From Atkinsonella hypoxylon (taxonomy: Eukaryota; Ascomycota; Sordariomycetes; Hypocreales; Clavicipitaceae): 64,000 nucleotides of DNA. The DNA lies in assembly GCA_000729835.1 (NCBI GenBank), contig JFHB01000102.1, positions 1-64,000 of the forward strand, read 5' to 3'. Position 1 is the first letter of the stretch, and the number at the start of each line of letters is the position of its first letter. Position numbers and translations under genes: made by a program. The notes under the pieces were generated by a model. It saw nothing but the letters and a program-made list of their open reading frames with translations. It was not told the DNA's origin and searched no databases. Below are positions 23,090 to 34,963 of this stretch, piece by piece.

Positions 23090-26000
23090 TTTTGAATAGT
23101 AAGAGGCTTAGTTAGGCTATCTGCTAGCATCTAATTTGTATTAATATAACTAACCTTAGCTATACCTTTACGAATCTTTTCCCTAATGTAGTTAAACTTC
23201 AAAAGGGTGTGCTTAGTTCTACTATACAACGTTAGGTTGTAAGCAGTAACTATAGCGCCTTAATTATTACACCTAATAGGAATAGGAGGGGTTAAAGGCA
23301 GCTTTATCTCCTTAAAAAGGCTGTAGAGCTACTCTAATTCCCTAATAGCTTCTAATAATGCATTAGATTCTGCTTCTAAGGTGGAAAGGGCAATAGTACT
23401 AGCTTTCTTCAATTTCCAGCTAATAGGTCCACCAGCTAGCTTATATAGATAAGCATAGGTTAATTTAGAAGAGACTTTATTACTAGCAAAATCGCTATTG
23501 CAATAACTAAGGAGAGTCTTTAAGACTTCTTTACAACTAATAGTAGTATTAGAAGACTTTTTAGACTCTAAGTGTGGACTAGAACGCTTATAAACGATAG
23601 CAAAGTTTCTAGTACCACCTAAGTACTAAAGGAGGTGCTTAGAGGCGTTTAGATGCTCTATATAGGGCTTAGCTAAGAAGGTTGATAGCTACTGAACGGA
23701 AAAAGCAATATTAACCCTAGTTAGCAACATAAGGTACATTATAGTGCCTATTATGCTCTAATAAAGCTTATAATCGGATTTTAAGAGAGGTTTTATAACT
23801 AGTTGCTTTAGGATTCCCGGCTGTATAGAGATAGAAGCTGGCTTAGCATCTAGTATATTGAATCTTTCTAGGGCTTCAAGGATATATTAAGATTAATGGA
23901 TTTTAATAGACCTTTTAGACCTATTACAGGTGATTTAAACGCCTAGGAAGAATTCTGCTAGTCCTCTATCTTCTATTAGATAAGCTTGATTTAGTAGCTT
24001 TTTAAGCTTATTGATATATCGTAAATTAGGCCTAATTAGAAGACAGTTATCTATATAAGTAGCAATATATATAGATATAGCTAGGTTATAAAAGACTGCT
24101 GGGTCTAATATAAGAGGTTTAAATCTATGCTTTTAAAGTAATTCTGTTAGAATTTGCTGCTATTCTCTAGGACTTTACTTTAGACTATAGAGGGATTTTT
24201 CTAGCTTAATTACTTGCTCTTTAGAGGGCTTGTAATTACAGCTTTTTAGTAGCTTAGCTACTAATAGCGATGCTTGCTCTGCAAATTCAACGAATCTATC
24301 TGGGATTTCTATATAAATAGCTTCCTTTAGCTTGCTATTTAAAAACGCTCCTATAAAGTCGATTTACTTAACTTCCTAGTTATTAAAAGCTGCAAGAGCT
24401 AATAATATACGCTAGCTAGAAGAAATACTAGTTGCAGCAAAGGTCTCTAGATAGTCTTAACCTTCTATTTCCATAAATCCCTTAGCAACAAGGCGGGCCT
24501 TATATTTAATAGGATTATTTTCTTTATCCTTTTTAAGCCTATAAACAAGCCTATTCTTTAGAACTCTTTAGCCCTTAGGTACTTAGTCTTTCCCTATAAA
24601 TTTAAAGGTTCCAGCAGCTAATAGCTGCTTAAATTCGCTATAGGTAGCTTCTATCTAATGCTGCTTAGTAGAGCTTTTTAGGGCTTGCTTCTATGTATTA
24701 AGAAGTTTATCCTTACTATTAGAAGTAATAGCTGCTTTAGTCCTTACCTTAAAGCATAGATCCTTAATTAAGGAAAATATATCTCTATTTAAATCTATAG
24801 CATCAGCATTAGCTTCAGCTTCTATAGTAGCTTCTATAGGTGTTTCTATAGGTATAGGGGCTTTAGGGGCCTCTATAGCTTCTATAGGGTTGCTTAGTAG
24901 AAGAGCTTAATCTACAGGTTCTAGTGGATAATTTAGCACATCTAGATAACTAGGATAAGGATACTTAGGAGTATAATTATCTACTAATTGCTGGTTATTG
25001 ATTTCTCCCTCTAAAGGATTATTCACTATAGAACTAATAGGAACCTTAGGGATGCCCTATGAAATAGAACCTATTCCTTCTATAATTTTAACGAAGCTAG
25101 TCTTTATAACAGCTCGTTTAGAGGGGATATATATTAGATATACATTAGAACCTAGCGTAGCTAAAAGTCTACTAGAAATAGTTCTTTTAGCTAGCTTCTG
25201 CAACCTAGATCGTTATTCTAAAGGAATTAGAACTTTACAATAGAAGCCTATAGCCCTTATTTTAGTAAAATTAGGCTTATAGGTCTTAGAAGGCTCTAAA
25301 TCAGCTAGATATAGCTGTTTAGGACTTAGTAGTTTAGTACTATTCGCAGTAGTATTAACTAAATCCACTATAGCAGGAAGGATGTAAGACTATAGATACA
25401 GAGGTATTTGTAACCACTGTAGGGTAGCACGCAAACGGTCTAGAAGTACCCTTATAGCTCTCTCTATTAGCCTATTCTATTTATAAATATAGGGGCAAGA
25501 GGTGCTAAAGCAAATACCCTTAGAAGATAGCTAAGCTTGCAACCTAGTATTGATTTCTATACTACTATTAAAATAAAGGTGTTTAGGGTAGCAGTTATAT
25601 TGGTTTTTTAATTCCTTAAAGAAGCCTTTAATACAGCTATAGAGAGTAGAACTCTCTTTATTAGCTAGATTAAAAGACCACTTATACTGTAATTTTCTAT
25701 TAATTAGAAAAAGAACTAAAGGCCTCTTATTGTGCAGTATAGGCTCTATTTTAACGGTATCTCCCTCTATAATATCTAAACATCTAGGGGGATTAGGAAT
25801 AGTATGCTTACTAGGTCTTCTAATAGCTTTAGCTTAGTTGCAAGCTAGGCAGTTAAAATCCTTTTCCTTAATTTTTGTAAAATTAGGAATACCTTTAGTA
25901 ATAGAAGCAGTCTTCTTTAGTAAAGGGAGTCCTATATGCCCTAATCTAATGTACTAAGTAGCAGCTAATTCTAGGAGCTTCTTATAGGAAGAAGAAGCAG

Positions 26001-28290
26001 TAATAGGAGAATTACTACTAGAATTATTATTAGAGCTAGCTTCCTATTGCTCCCTATCTTGCTAGATCTCTTAAGAACTACAGGCCTCGTTTAAGGGATC
26101 TAGACAGCCACTTCCTCTAATATCTAGCAACTTAGGATTTAGACCTTCTAAATCCCTGTTATTAGAAGGAATCTAACTAGGAGCCCGTTTAGGAACTAGG
26201 GCTAATAGCTCTATAGCATCGTTATTAGTATTATCTTCTTTAAAATCAGATAATTCCTCAATTCAGCTATATTCCTCTAGATTAAAACTAGGCTGTTAAG
26301 GGATTTAAACCTCTATAGGATAACTAGCATTATAACTGCTATTATAACTATTGCTAGCTAGAAATCCTATATAAGAGAGATTAGCGTAGTTTTTATATAC
26401 TTTAGGGGTCTCTTGCCCCTTAAGCTGTAGAAAGAAACTATGCTTTTTAGGATTTAGAAGCCTACAGCAGCTTCTATTAGCTAGAAATAGCTAATTTCTA
26501 AGGAGAGTACCCTCTGTTAAATAGTGCTTTAGACCACTAATTAGGTTAGTATCTAAACCTAGGCAATATAGAGCATCCTTTAGAGCTAAAGGCCTATATT
26601 TAGCTGGATTTATACTAACTAGTACCTAGAATACAGCAGTTCCCTGTCCTTTAGGATAAATAGAACCTCCTCTAGTAGCAATAGGCGCGGTTTTACCCTT
26701 TTTTATAGGCTTAAAAGTCCTAAAAAATGCCTTATTGTTAACTATATAACAGGTAGAACCTGTATTGTATAGTAAGGAGTTTTTAATTATTCTATTAAAA
26801 TAGTTAAAAGAAGGGGTATTATTACTAGTAGTACTAGTATTACTAGTAGTAGATTCTGTATCTAAATCGTAAGAATTATCACTACTAGAACTGCTAGAAT
26901 TATTAGATTCTATAGTATCCTAGTTGCTAGTAGATAGGTTATAATAACCTATAGCAAAAGCAGCTTCTCTATCCTTATTCCTAGAATTTTTGTTACTTCT
27001 TCTTTAGCCCTTTTACTTCTTCTTATTCTTAAAGGCTTTATCTTAATCTTTTTCTTTAGAGGCATTAGAATCGTTAGAATTAGAATCGGAATTCTTCTTC
27101 TAATTAGGAGGATTCTTTCCTTAATTAGCCTTATTATTAGAACTATTAGAATTAGAAGCTTTATAACTAAGAGCCTTAGATATAGAGGAGCTTTTATCTC
27201 TTTATTCTTCTAATAAATTAGCTATAAGGAACTGTAAATTCAGCATTTTTACAGATAGACCTTATGCTCTAGCAGCTCTAATAGAATATCGCTGCCTTTT
27301 AGCCTAGCTAGAGAAGGTCTTCTTTAAAGCATTAATATAATAATTTACCTAGTCAATAGGATTAATAGCTATACTATAGAGCTGTAATCTAGCTAGTAAA
27401 TTATTAAATTCAGCATTAAAGGCCTCTAAAGATCCCTTATAGTTCGAAAACAATAAGTTATAATAACTAGCATATAGCGTACTACGTTGTATTTTAGCAC
27501 TCTGCAAATACTGCCTAACTAGAACGTTATAGGCATCTATAGGGGACTTATGCTAGCTTATAGCAGCTTAAGGTCTAGATTAGCAACTATCTCTTATAAT
27601 TATAAGGATAATAGCTTGTTCTAAATCTACTAAAGTACTAGCTATACTAGGATTATTAATAAATTAAGGGAATCTTAGTGCTCTAAATTAAATAGTTAAA
27701 GCTTGCTTCTACTGTTTAAAATTTTTAGGGCCTTTTAGCTTAGCAGCCTCTAGAATTAAGTGGACCTTCTTATTTAACTCTTTTATAGTGCCTTTATTAA
27801 AAGTAGGCAGAAAAGTAGCACTATTAGAGGAACTAGAAGGTTTAGGGGCTTTAAAAGAGACTTTAGAAGCTCTTTTAGAAGTAACAGGATCTACTACCTT
27901 AGAGGGAGACCCTATAGAGAGATTACCTATAGATGTAATTATAGTATCTAATTTACTTAGTAAATTAGCTATATTACCTTTATTTTAGCTTTATTTTGCT
28001 TCACTATACCTAATAAATCTATTTAGGGTCTCTTGTTGCTTATCTATTTAAGCTTTTAGGTCAGCTTGTACATTATAGACTTACACTACTCTTTTAGAAG
28101 CTAATCTAGCTTCTTTTAGAGCCTTCTTAGCTGTATAATCTTCTTTATTAGAAGAGGAATCTACTGGCTAAGGGGGGGATCTAGCTAGACTAGGAAAGCT
28201 AGTAGCAGCAGCTGGATTAGCTGGTGTACTAGAACCACTACCCCGTTTAGGGCTTATGCTCTTTCCTTTGCCTATTCCTTTTAGTGCTAT
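23090..28290 (-). pseudogene. Copia-C2 gag-pol polyprotein, RIP-inactivated
   Basis: The minus-strand counterpart of the Copia-C1 frames. Gag starts at ATA (28290) and runs to about 27240. The protease site near 26770-26755 reads YNTGS (Asp to Asn). Integrase shows HIG and CLACNQAK-type motifs at about 25830-25950. The reverse transcriptase catalytic box at about 24060-24045 reads YIDN. RNase H lies near 23560-23360, with the ADSLTKPL-type tail at about 23130-23100. The plus-strand frames at 24998-25243 and 27788-27988 are antisense shadows. Stops fall at Trp and Gln codons. Confidence 0.85.
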
Positions 28291-29246
28291 TTTAAGGGTT
28301 TAAAAAGTAGCTAATTTAACGCTCTTTTATAGCTAATTATAGCTAAATTACAGTGGAAATAGTAGTAAATAACAGTAATAACTTCTACTAGATATCAATA
28401 GATTGCTCTATTATAGGCCTAGAAGTGCCCTATATCTTTAGAAATTATACTAAGATTTTTCTCTAATTTCTTTTGTAATAGGTATAATAGGCTCTAAAGA
28501 CTACGTTGTATTGCGATCTATATACATATACAATTTGTATAGCAGACTAGATTAACAAGCGGTCGCAAGGGGCATAAAATATAGGTTCTAGCTATTTTTA
28601 GCTAAAAAATTCAGGAGATTCTTCTCCAATTAGGTTCTAACAAATTAGTGAAGACCTAAGCATAGCTAATTTAGGGATATCTAGCTAATTCCTACTTTAA
28701 AATCCTAACTAGTGGGATTACTATATAAATTAATTCTGCAACTAAAAACATAGGAATATCTGCAACAAGAGCTGTTAGGCGTGCACTATAAATTGTAGTA
28801 TAGCTACTAACAGAGGTGTATAGAGTGCACAATATAACAACAACAACAAGCGATATAGTGCAGCGCTAAGCTTATTTCTTAATGGAAATAATTAATTAGG
28901 TAGTGCCTAATAAAACGATTTATAGTGCAAATGTAATGTATGCAGATATATATATTTTAATGTTGCACAACGATAGAACCTAGCTATTAAGAATAGCTTT
29001 AAAAGTGTGTATACATAGGGTGCATAGAGTGCAGGAGGCACAGGGTGGGCAGAATGAAAACACTAGTATAGTAGCTAGCGATGTATATACAGCAGGTATT
29101 AATAGCTTCCAGCAAGCTACTAATAGTTTTAGCAGCAATAGCTGCTAGCGCAGGTCTTAATATAGCTTCTAGTGGGTAATACAGTACACAATAGTAGATT
29201 TTCAGCGGGCTAACAGCTTGCAGATAGGTCTTCCGGGCTTATAACC

Positions 29247-29948
29247 TATTAAAAATAATAGGGATTACAGAACTAGATAGAAGAGGGTAGTGGTCTCTTA
29301 TATTTAGCACCTGTAATTGCTCCTAGCAATTATTACGTAGTAGAAGCAGCAGCGGCCTAAATTAAGCTGTAGTGTATAGTATAGATTACGTAGAGGCAAT
29401 AGATAACTGTAATAGTAGTATCTTTATATTAAGAGCGCTGTAACAAACAGTGAGAATAGGATCTTAAATCTTTCTAGTCCCTTATAGACCCTCTAACTAT
29501 ATTGGCAGGCTGTAGTCGCTAGAAGGGGCTTATAGGCTACTTTATAATTTCCGCAAAAAGATTTACTATATAAAAACAAAAAAATTAACTTACAGCTATA
29601 CAAATAAGAAACCTATATACACAATTTAACAAATTCCACTAATAGCAAACAACCCTTATAGGTAACTCTATCTAACAATTATACTATTAGATAGCCCTAA
29701 TTCTTAGCTTTTAAATAGTATACTTCCTGAATTTCTACCATTGCTAGTTATAGAGAAAATCGCTGTTAAAGTTAACTATAGGTTAGGCAACTTTGCCTTA
29801 GTCGATTCTAGATGTTTTGCATCTAGTAACAGCGATATCTCTACCAAAAATCAACGTAACAAGACCTAGTTAGGGTCACGTGATAGAGCAACTAACAGGC
29901 AACTAGCAAGCATAAAAATAGGCTATACAGGGTAGCTTATTTTTAACA
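29247..29948 (-). repeat. Copia-C2 5' LTR, 702 bp
   Basis: Plus-strand ends TATTAAAAATAATAGGG...TTTTTAACA. It sits between the primer site (29234-29246) and the target duplication CTATT. Confidence 0.95.
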
Positions 29949-29953
29949 CTATT

Positions 29954-32900
29954 AATTCTATCGACTAGGTAAATCATTATATTAATGCTTTAAAGAAGAC
30001 CTTCCTTAGCTGGGCTGAAAGGCAGCGATATTCTATTAGAGCTGCTAGAGCACAAGGTCTATCTGTAAAAATGCTGAATTTACAGTTCCTTATAGCTAAT
30101 TTATTAGAAGAATAAAGAGATAAAAGCTCCTTTATATCTAAGGCTCTTAGTTATAAAGCTTCTAAATCTAATAGTTCTAATAATAAGGCTAATTAAGGAA
30201 AGAATCCTCTTAATCAGAAGAAGAATTCCGATTCTAATTCTAACGATTCTAATGCCTCTAAAGAAAAAGATTAAGATAAAGCCTCTAAGAATAAGAAGAA
30301 GTAGAAGGGCTAAAGAAGAAGTAACAAAAATTCTGGGAATAAGGATAAAGAAGCTGCTTTTGCTATAGGTTGTTATAACCTATCTACTAGCAACCAGGAT
30401 ACTATAGATTCCAATAGTGAATCTAGCAGTTCTAGTAGTAATAATTCTTACGATTTAGATACAGAATCTACTACTAGTGATACTAGTACTACTAGTAATA
30501 ATACCCCTTCTTTTAACTATTCTAATGGAATAATTAAAAACTCCTTACTATATAATACAGGTTCTACCTGTTATATAGTTAACAATAAGGCATTTTTTAG
30601 GACTTTTAAGCCTATAAAAAAGGGTAAAACCGCGCCTATTGCTACTAGAGGAGGTCCTATTTATCCTAAAGGATAGGGAACTGCTGTATTCCAGGTACTA
30701 GTTAGTACAAATCCAGCTAAATATAGGCCTTTAGCTCTAAATAGCCTAGTTTTAATCCTAAGGAATATAGCTAAATTAAGGAATTATCTGACTTTAAAGA
30801 AGAAGATAATACTAATAACAATGCTATAGAGCCATTAGCCCTAGTTCCTAAACGGGCTCCTAGTTAGATTCCTTCTAATAACAGGGATTTAGAAGGTCTA
30901 AATCCTAAGTTGCTGGATATTAGAGGAAGTAGCTATCTAGATCCCTTAAACGAGGCCTGTGGTTCTCAAGAGATCTAGCAAGATAGGGAGCAACAGGAAG
31001 CTAGCTTTAATGATAATTCTAGTAGTATAAATCCTACTGCTTCTTCTTCCTATAAGAAGCTCCTAGAATTAGCTGCTACTTAGCACGTTAGATTAGGGCA
31101 TATAGGACTCCCTTTACTAAAGAAGACTGCTTCTATTACTAAAGGTATTCCTGATTTTACAAAAATCAAGGAAAAGGATTTTAACTGCCTAGCTTGCAAC
31201 CAAGCTAAAGCTGTTAGAAGACCTAGCAAGCATGCTATTCCTGACCCCCCTAGATGTTTAGATATTATAGAGGGAGATACCGTTAAAATAGAGCCTATAC
31301 CGCACAATAAGAGGCCTTTAGTTCTTTTTCTAATTAATAGAAAATCACGGTATAAGTAGTCTTTTAATCTAGAGGGTTCTACTCTCTATAGCTGTATTAA
31401 AGGCTTCTTTAAGGAATTAAAGAACCAGTATAACTGCTACCCTAAACACCTTCATTTTAATAGTGGTACAGAAATCGATACTAGGTTGCAAGCTTAGCTA
31501 TCTTCTAAGGGTATTTGCTTTAGCACCTCTTGCCCCTATATTTATAAATAGAATAGGCTAATAGAGAGAGCTATAAGGGTACTTCTAGACCGTTTGCGTG
31601 CTACCCTACAGTGGTCACAATTACCTCTGTATCTATAGTCTTACATCCTTCCTGCTATAGTAGATTTAGTTAATACTACTGCGAATAGTACTAAACCACT
31701 AAGTCCTAAACAGCTATATCTAGCTGATTTAGAGCCTTCTAAGACCTATAAGCCTAATTTTACTAAAATAAGGGCTATAGGCTCCTATTGTAAAGTTCTA
31801 ATTCCTTTAGAACAACAATCTAGGTTGCAGAAGCTAGCTAAAAGAACTATTCCTAGTAGACTTTTAGCTACACTAGGTTCTAATGTATATCTAATATACA
31901 TCCCCTCTAAACGAGCTGTTATAAAGACTAGCTTCGTTAAAATTATAGAAGGAATAGGTCCTATTTCACAGGGCATCCCTAAGGTTCCTATTAGTTCTAT
32001 AGTGGATAATCCTTTAGAGGGAGAAATCGATAACCAGCAGTTAGTAGATAATTATACTCCTAAGTATCCTTATCCTAGTCATCTGGATGTGCTAAATTAT
32101 CCACTAGAACCTATAGAAAATCAAGCTCTTCTACTAAGCAACTCTATAGAAGCTATAGAGGCCCCTAAAGCCCCTATACCTATAGAAACACCTATAGAAG
32201 CTACTATAGAAGCTGAAGCTGATGCTAATGCTATAGATTTAGATGGAGATATATTTTCCTTAATCAAGGATCTATGCTTTAAGGCAAGGACTAAAGCAGC
32301 TATTACTTCTAATAGCAAGGATGAACTTCCTAATACGTAGAAGCAAGCCCTAAAAAGCTCTGCTAAGCAGCATTAGATAGAAGCTACCTATAGCAAATTT
32401 AAGCAGCTATTAGCTGCTGGAACCTTTAAATTTATAGGGAAAGACTAAGTACCTAAGGGCTGAAGAGTTCTAAAGAATAAGCTTATTTACAGGCTTAAAA
32501 AGGATAAAGAAAATAATCCTATTAAATATAAGGCCTACCTTATTGCTAAGGGATTTATGTAAATAGAAGGTCAAGACTATCTAGAGACCTTTGCTGCAAC
32601 TAGTATTCCTCCTAGCTAGTGTATATTATTAGCTCTTACAGCTTTTAATAACTAGGAAGTTAAGCAAATCGATTTTATAGGAGCGTTTTTAAATAGTAAG
32701 CTAAAAGAAGCTATTTATATAGAAATCCTAGATAGATTCGTTGAATTTGCAGAGCAAGCATCGCTATCAGTAGCTAAGCTACTAAAAAGCTGTAATTACA
32801 AGCCCTCTAAAGAGCAAGTAATTAAGCTAGAAAAATCCCTCTATAGTCTAAAGCAAAGTCCTAGAGAATAGCAGCAAATTCTAACAGAATTACTTCAAAA

Positions 32901-33990
32901 GTATAGATTTAAACCTCTTATATTAGACCCAGCAGTCTTTTATAACCCAGCTACATCTATATATATTGCTACTTATGTAGATAACTGTCTTCTAATTAGG
33001 CCTGATTTACAATATATTAATAAGCTTAAAAAGCTACTAAATTAAGCTTATCCAATAGAAGATAGAGGACTAGCAGAATTCTTTCTAGGTGTATAAATCA
33101 CCTGTAATAGGTCTAAAAGGTCTATTAAAATCCACTAATCTTAATACATCCTTAAAGCCCTAGAAAGATTTAAAATGCTAAATGCTAAGCCGGCTTCTAT
33201 CTCTATACAGCTAGGGATTCTAAAGCAACTAGTTACAAAACTCCTCTTAAAATCCGATTATAAGCTTTATTAGAGCATAATAGGCACTATAATGTACCTT
33301 ATGTTGCTAACTAGGGCTGATATTGCTTTTTCCGTTCAGTGGCTATTAACCTTTCTAGCTAAGCCCTATATAGAGCACCTAAACGCCTCTAAGCACCTCC
33401 TAAGGTACTTAAGTGGTACTAGAAGCTTTGCTATTATTTATAAGCGATCTAGTCTACACCCTTTAGCAGGGTCTTCCTCTAAAAAGTCTTCTAAAGCTTC
33501 TAATAGTTCTATTAGTTGTAAAGAAGTACTTAAGACCCTTCTTGGTTATTGCGATAGCGATTTTGCTGGTGACAAAGTCTCTTCTAAATCAACCTATACT
33601 TATCTATATAAGCTAGCTAGTGGACCTATTAGCTGGAAATCGAAAAAAGCTAGTACTATTGCTCTTTCTACTTTAGAAGCAGAATCCAATGTATTATCTG
33701 AAGCTATTAGGGAATTAGAGTAGCTCTACAGCCTTTTTAAGGAGATAAAGCTGCCTTTAACCCCTTCTATTCCTATTAGGTATAATAATTAAGGCGCTAT
33801 AGTTACTGCTTACAACCTAACGTTGTATAGTAGGACTAAGCACACCCTTTTAAAGTTTAACTACATTAGGGAAAAGATTCGTAAAGGTATAGCTAAGGTT
33901 AGTTATATTGATACAAATTAGATGCTAGCAGATAGCCTAACTAAGCCTCTTACTATTTAAAAGCATCAATAATTCATTAAGTTACTAGAG
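29954..33990 (+). pseudogene. Copia-C1 gag 3' part and pol
   Basis: Continues the gag frame after Copia-C2. Protease: LLYNTGSTCYIVNNK near 30541-30590, with Asn at the catalytic Asp. Integrase: HVRLGHIG near 31085 and CLACNQAK near 31190 (the HHCC domain). An open 171-codon stretch is at 31825-32340. Reverse transcriptase: KQIDFIGAFLNSKL near 32660, LYSLKQSPR near 32845, and the catalytic box TYVDNCLLI near 32971-32997 (second Asp lost at 32983). RNase H: DSDFAGD near 33553, ALSTLEAES near 33662; then TKHTLLKFNYIRE and ADSLTKPL near 33930. The open frame at 33292-33723 is genuine RNase H coding sequence. A deletion of about 276 bp at 30741 falls between protease and integrase. Confidence 0.9.
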
Positions 33991-34252
33991 CTTTCTAGTT
34001 AGCTTATAAAAGCAACAAAAACACTCAAAAAATCGAAAAGCAACGAAAAATAGTTAAAAATCGAAAACAACAAAAACAATTAACAATAACTAGTTATATT
34101 CAACTATAACTACCCTGGAATTGCTGGAATTAGTTATGTTATTAGTTATGTTATTTAGTCCTGTTATTAGTACTGTATTTCGTTAGTTAATTCTAACTTA
34201 GATATTCTTTAAAGGAGCTAAGTTGCTTATAGAACTAGTTACTTCTTACATT

Positions 34253-34263
34253 TCTAGAGGGAG
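34253..34263 (+). other. Copia-C1 polypurine tract
   Basis: The run CTAGAGGGAG directly before the 3' LTR, matching the complement at 22800-22810 in Copia-C2. Confidence 0.8.
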
Positions 34264-34958
34264 TGTTAAAAATAAGCTACCCTGTATAGCCTATTTTTAT
34301 GCCTACTAGTTGCTCTATTACGTAACCCTTATTAGGTCTTGTTACGTTGATTTTTGGTAGAGATATCGTTGTTACTAGATGTAAACATCTAGATTTAACT
34401 AAGGCAAAGTTGCCTAACCTATAGTTAACTTTAACTGCGATTTTCTCCACAACTAGCAATAGTAGAAATTCAAAAAGTATACTATTTAAAAGCTAAGAAT
34501 TAGGGCTATTTAATAGTATAATTGTTAGATAGAGTTGCTTATAAGGACTGCTTATTATTAGTGGAATTTGTTAAATTGTATACATAGGCGTCTCGTTTGT
34601 ATAGCCGTGAGTCGATTTTTTTGTTTTTATATAGTAAATCTTTTTGCGGAAATTATAAAGTAGCCTATAAGCTCCTTCTAGCGACTATAGCCCGCTAATA
34701 TAGTCAGTAGGTCTATAAGGGACTAGAAAGATTTGAGATCCTACCCTCACTTGTTCGTTACAGCGCTCTCAATATAAGATACCACTATTATTATAGTTAT
34801 CTACTGCCTCTACGTGATCTATACTATACACTACAGCTTGATTTAGGCTGCTGCTGCTTCCACTACGTGATAATTGCTAGGAGCAATTACAGGTACTAAA
34901 TCTAAGAGACCACTACCCTCTTAGATATCTAGTCCTGTAATCCCTATTATTTTCAATA
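34264..34958 (+). repeat. Copia-C1 3' LTR, 695 bp
   Basis: Partner of 19181-19875; followed by the target duplication AAAGT. Its distal half keeps more CpG (CTACGTGATC, CTACGTGATAATTG) than the 5' LTR at the same places. The 60-codon minus-strand frame at 34277-34459 repeats the LTR frame at 19194-19376 and is not a gene. Confidence 0.95.
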
Positions 34959-34963
34959 AAAGT

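Larger units (their letters stand above)
21737..29948 (-). mobile_element. Copia-C2, complete element inserted antiparallel in Copia-C1
   Basis: Two LTRs (29247-29948, 702 bp; 21737-22799, 702 bp once TRIM-T and its duplicated target are removed) and the exact target duplication CTATT (21732-21736 and 29949-29953). The primer site (complement of 29234-29246, GGTTATAAGCCCG) and the purine tract (complement of 22800-22810, TCTAGAGGGAG) are in place. The internal part is 6447 bp, so it keeps the 276 bp missing from Copia-C1. Its opposite orientation makes a long inverted repeat with Copia-C1. Confidence 0.95.
19181..34958 (+). mobile_element. Copia-C1, complete Ty1/copia element split by Copia-C2
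   Basis: Two 695-bp LTRs (19181-19875 and 34264-34958), beginning TGTTAAAAATAAGC and ending near TTTTTAATA. The target duplication AAAGT is exact (19176-19180 and 34959-34963). A primer site GGTTATAAGCC starts right after the 5' LTR (19876) and a purine tract CTAGAGGGAG ends at 34263, directly before the 3' LTR. Excluding Copia-C2 and one copy of its target duplication, the element is about 7.56 kb. Relative to Copia-C2 it lacks about 276 bp internally at about 30741. It is inserted in the gag zinc-knuckle codons of Gypsy-D1. It is less mutated than most of the window. Confidence 0.95.

Noticed and set aside
24998..25243. Plus-strand ORF of 81 codons in Copia-C2
   Set aside because: Antisense to the Copia-C2 pol; its mirror image occurs as the 31785-31976 minus-strand frame in Copia-C1. 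The same holds for 27788-27988 against 21058-21312.
31080..31307. Minus-strand ORF of 75 codons with Cys residues
   Set aside because: It is the complement of the integrase HHCC region of Copia-C1.
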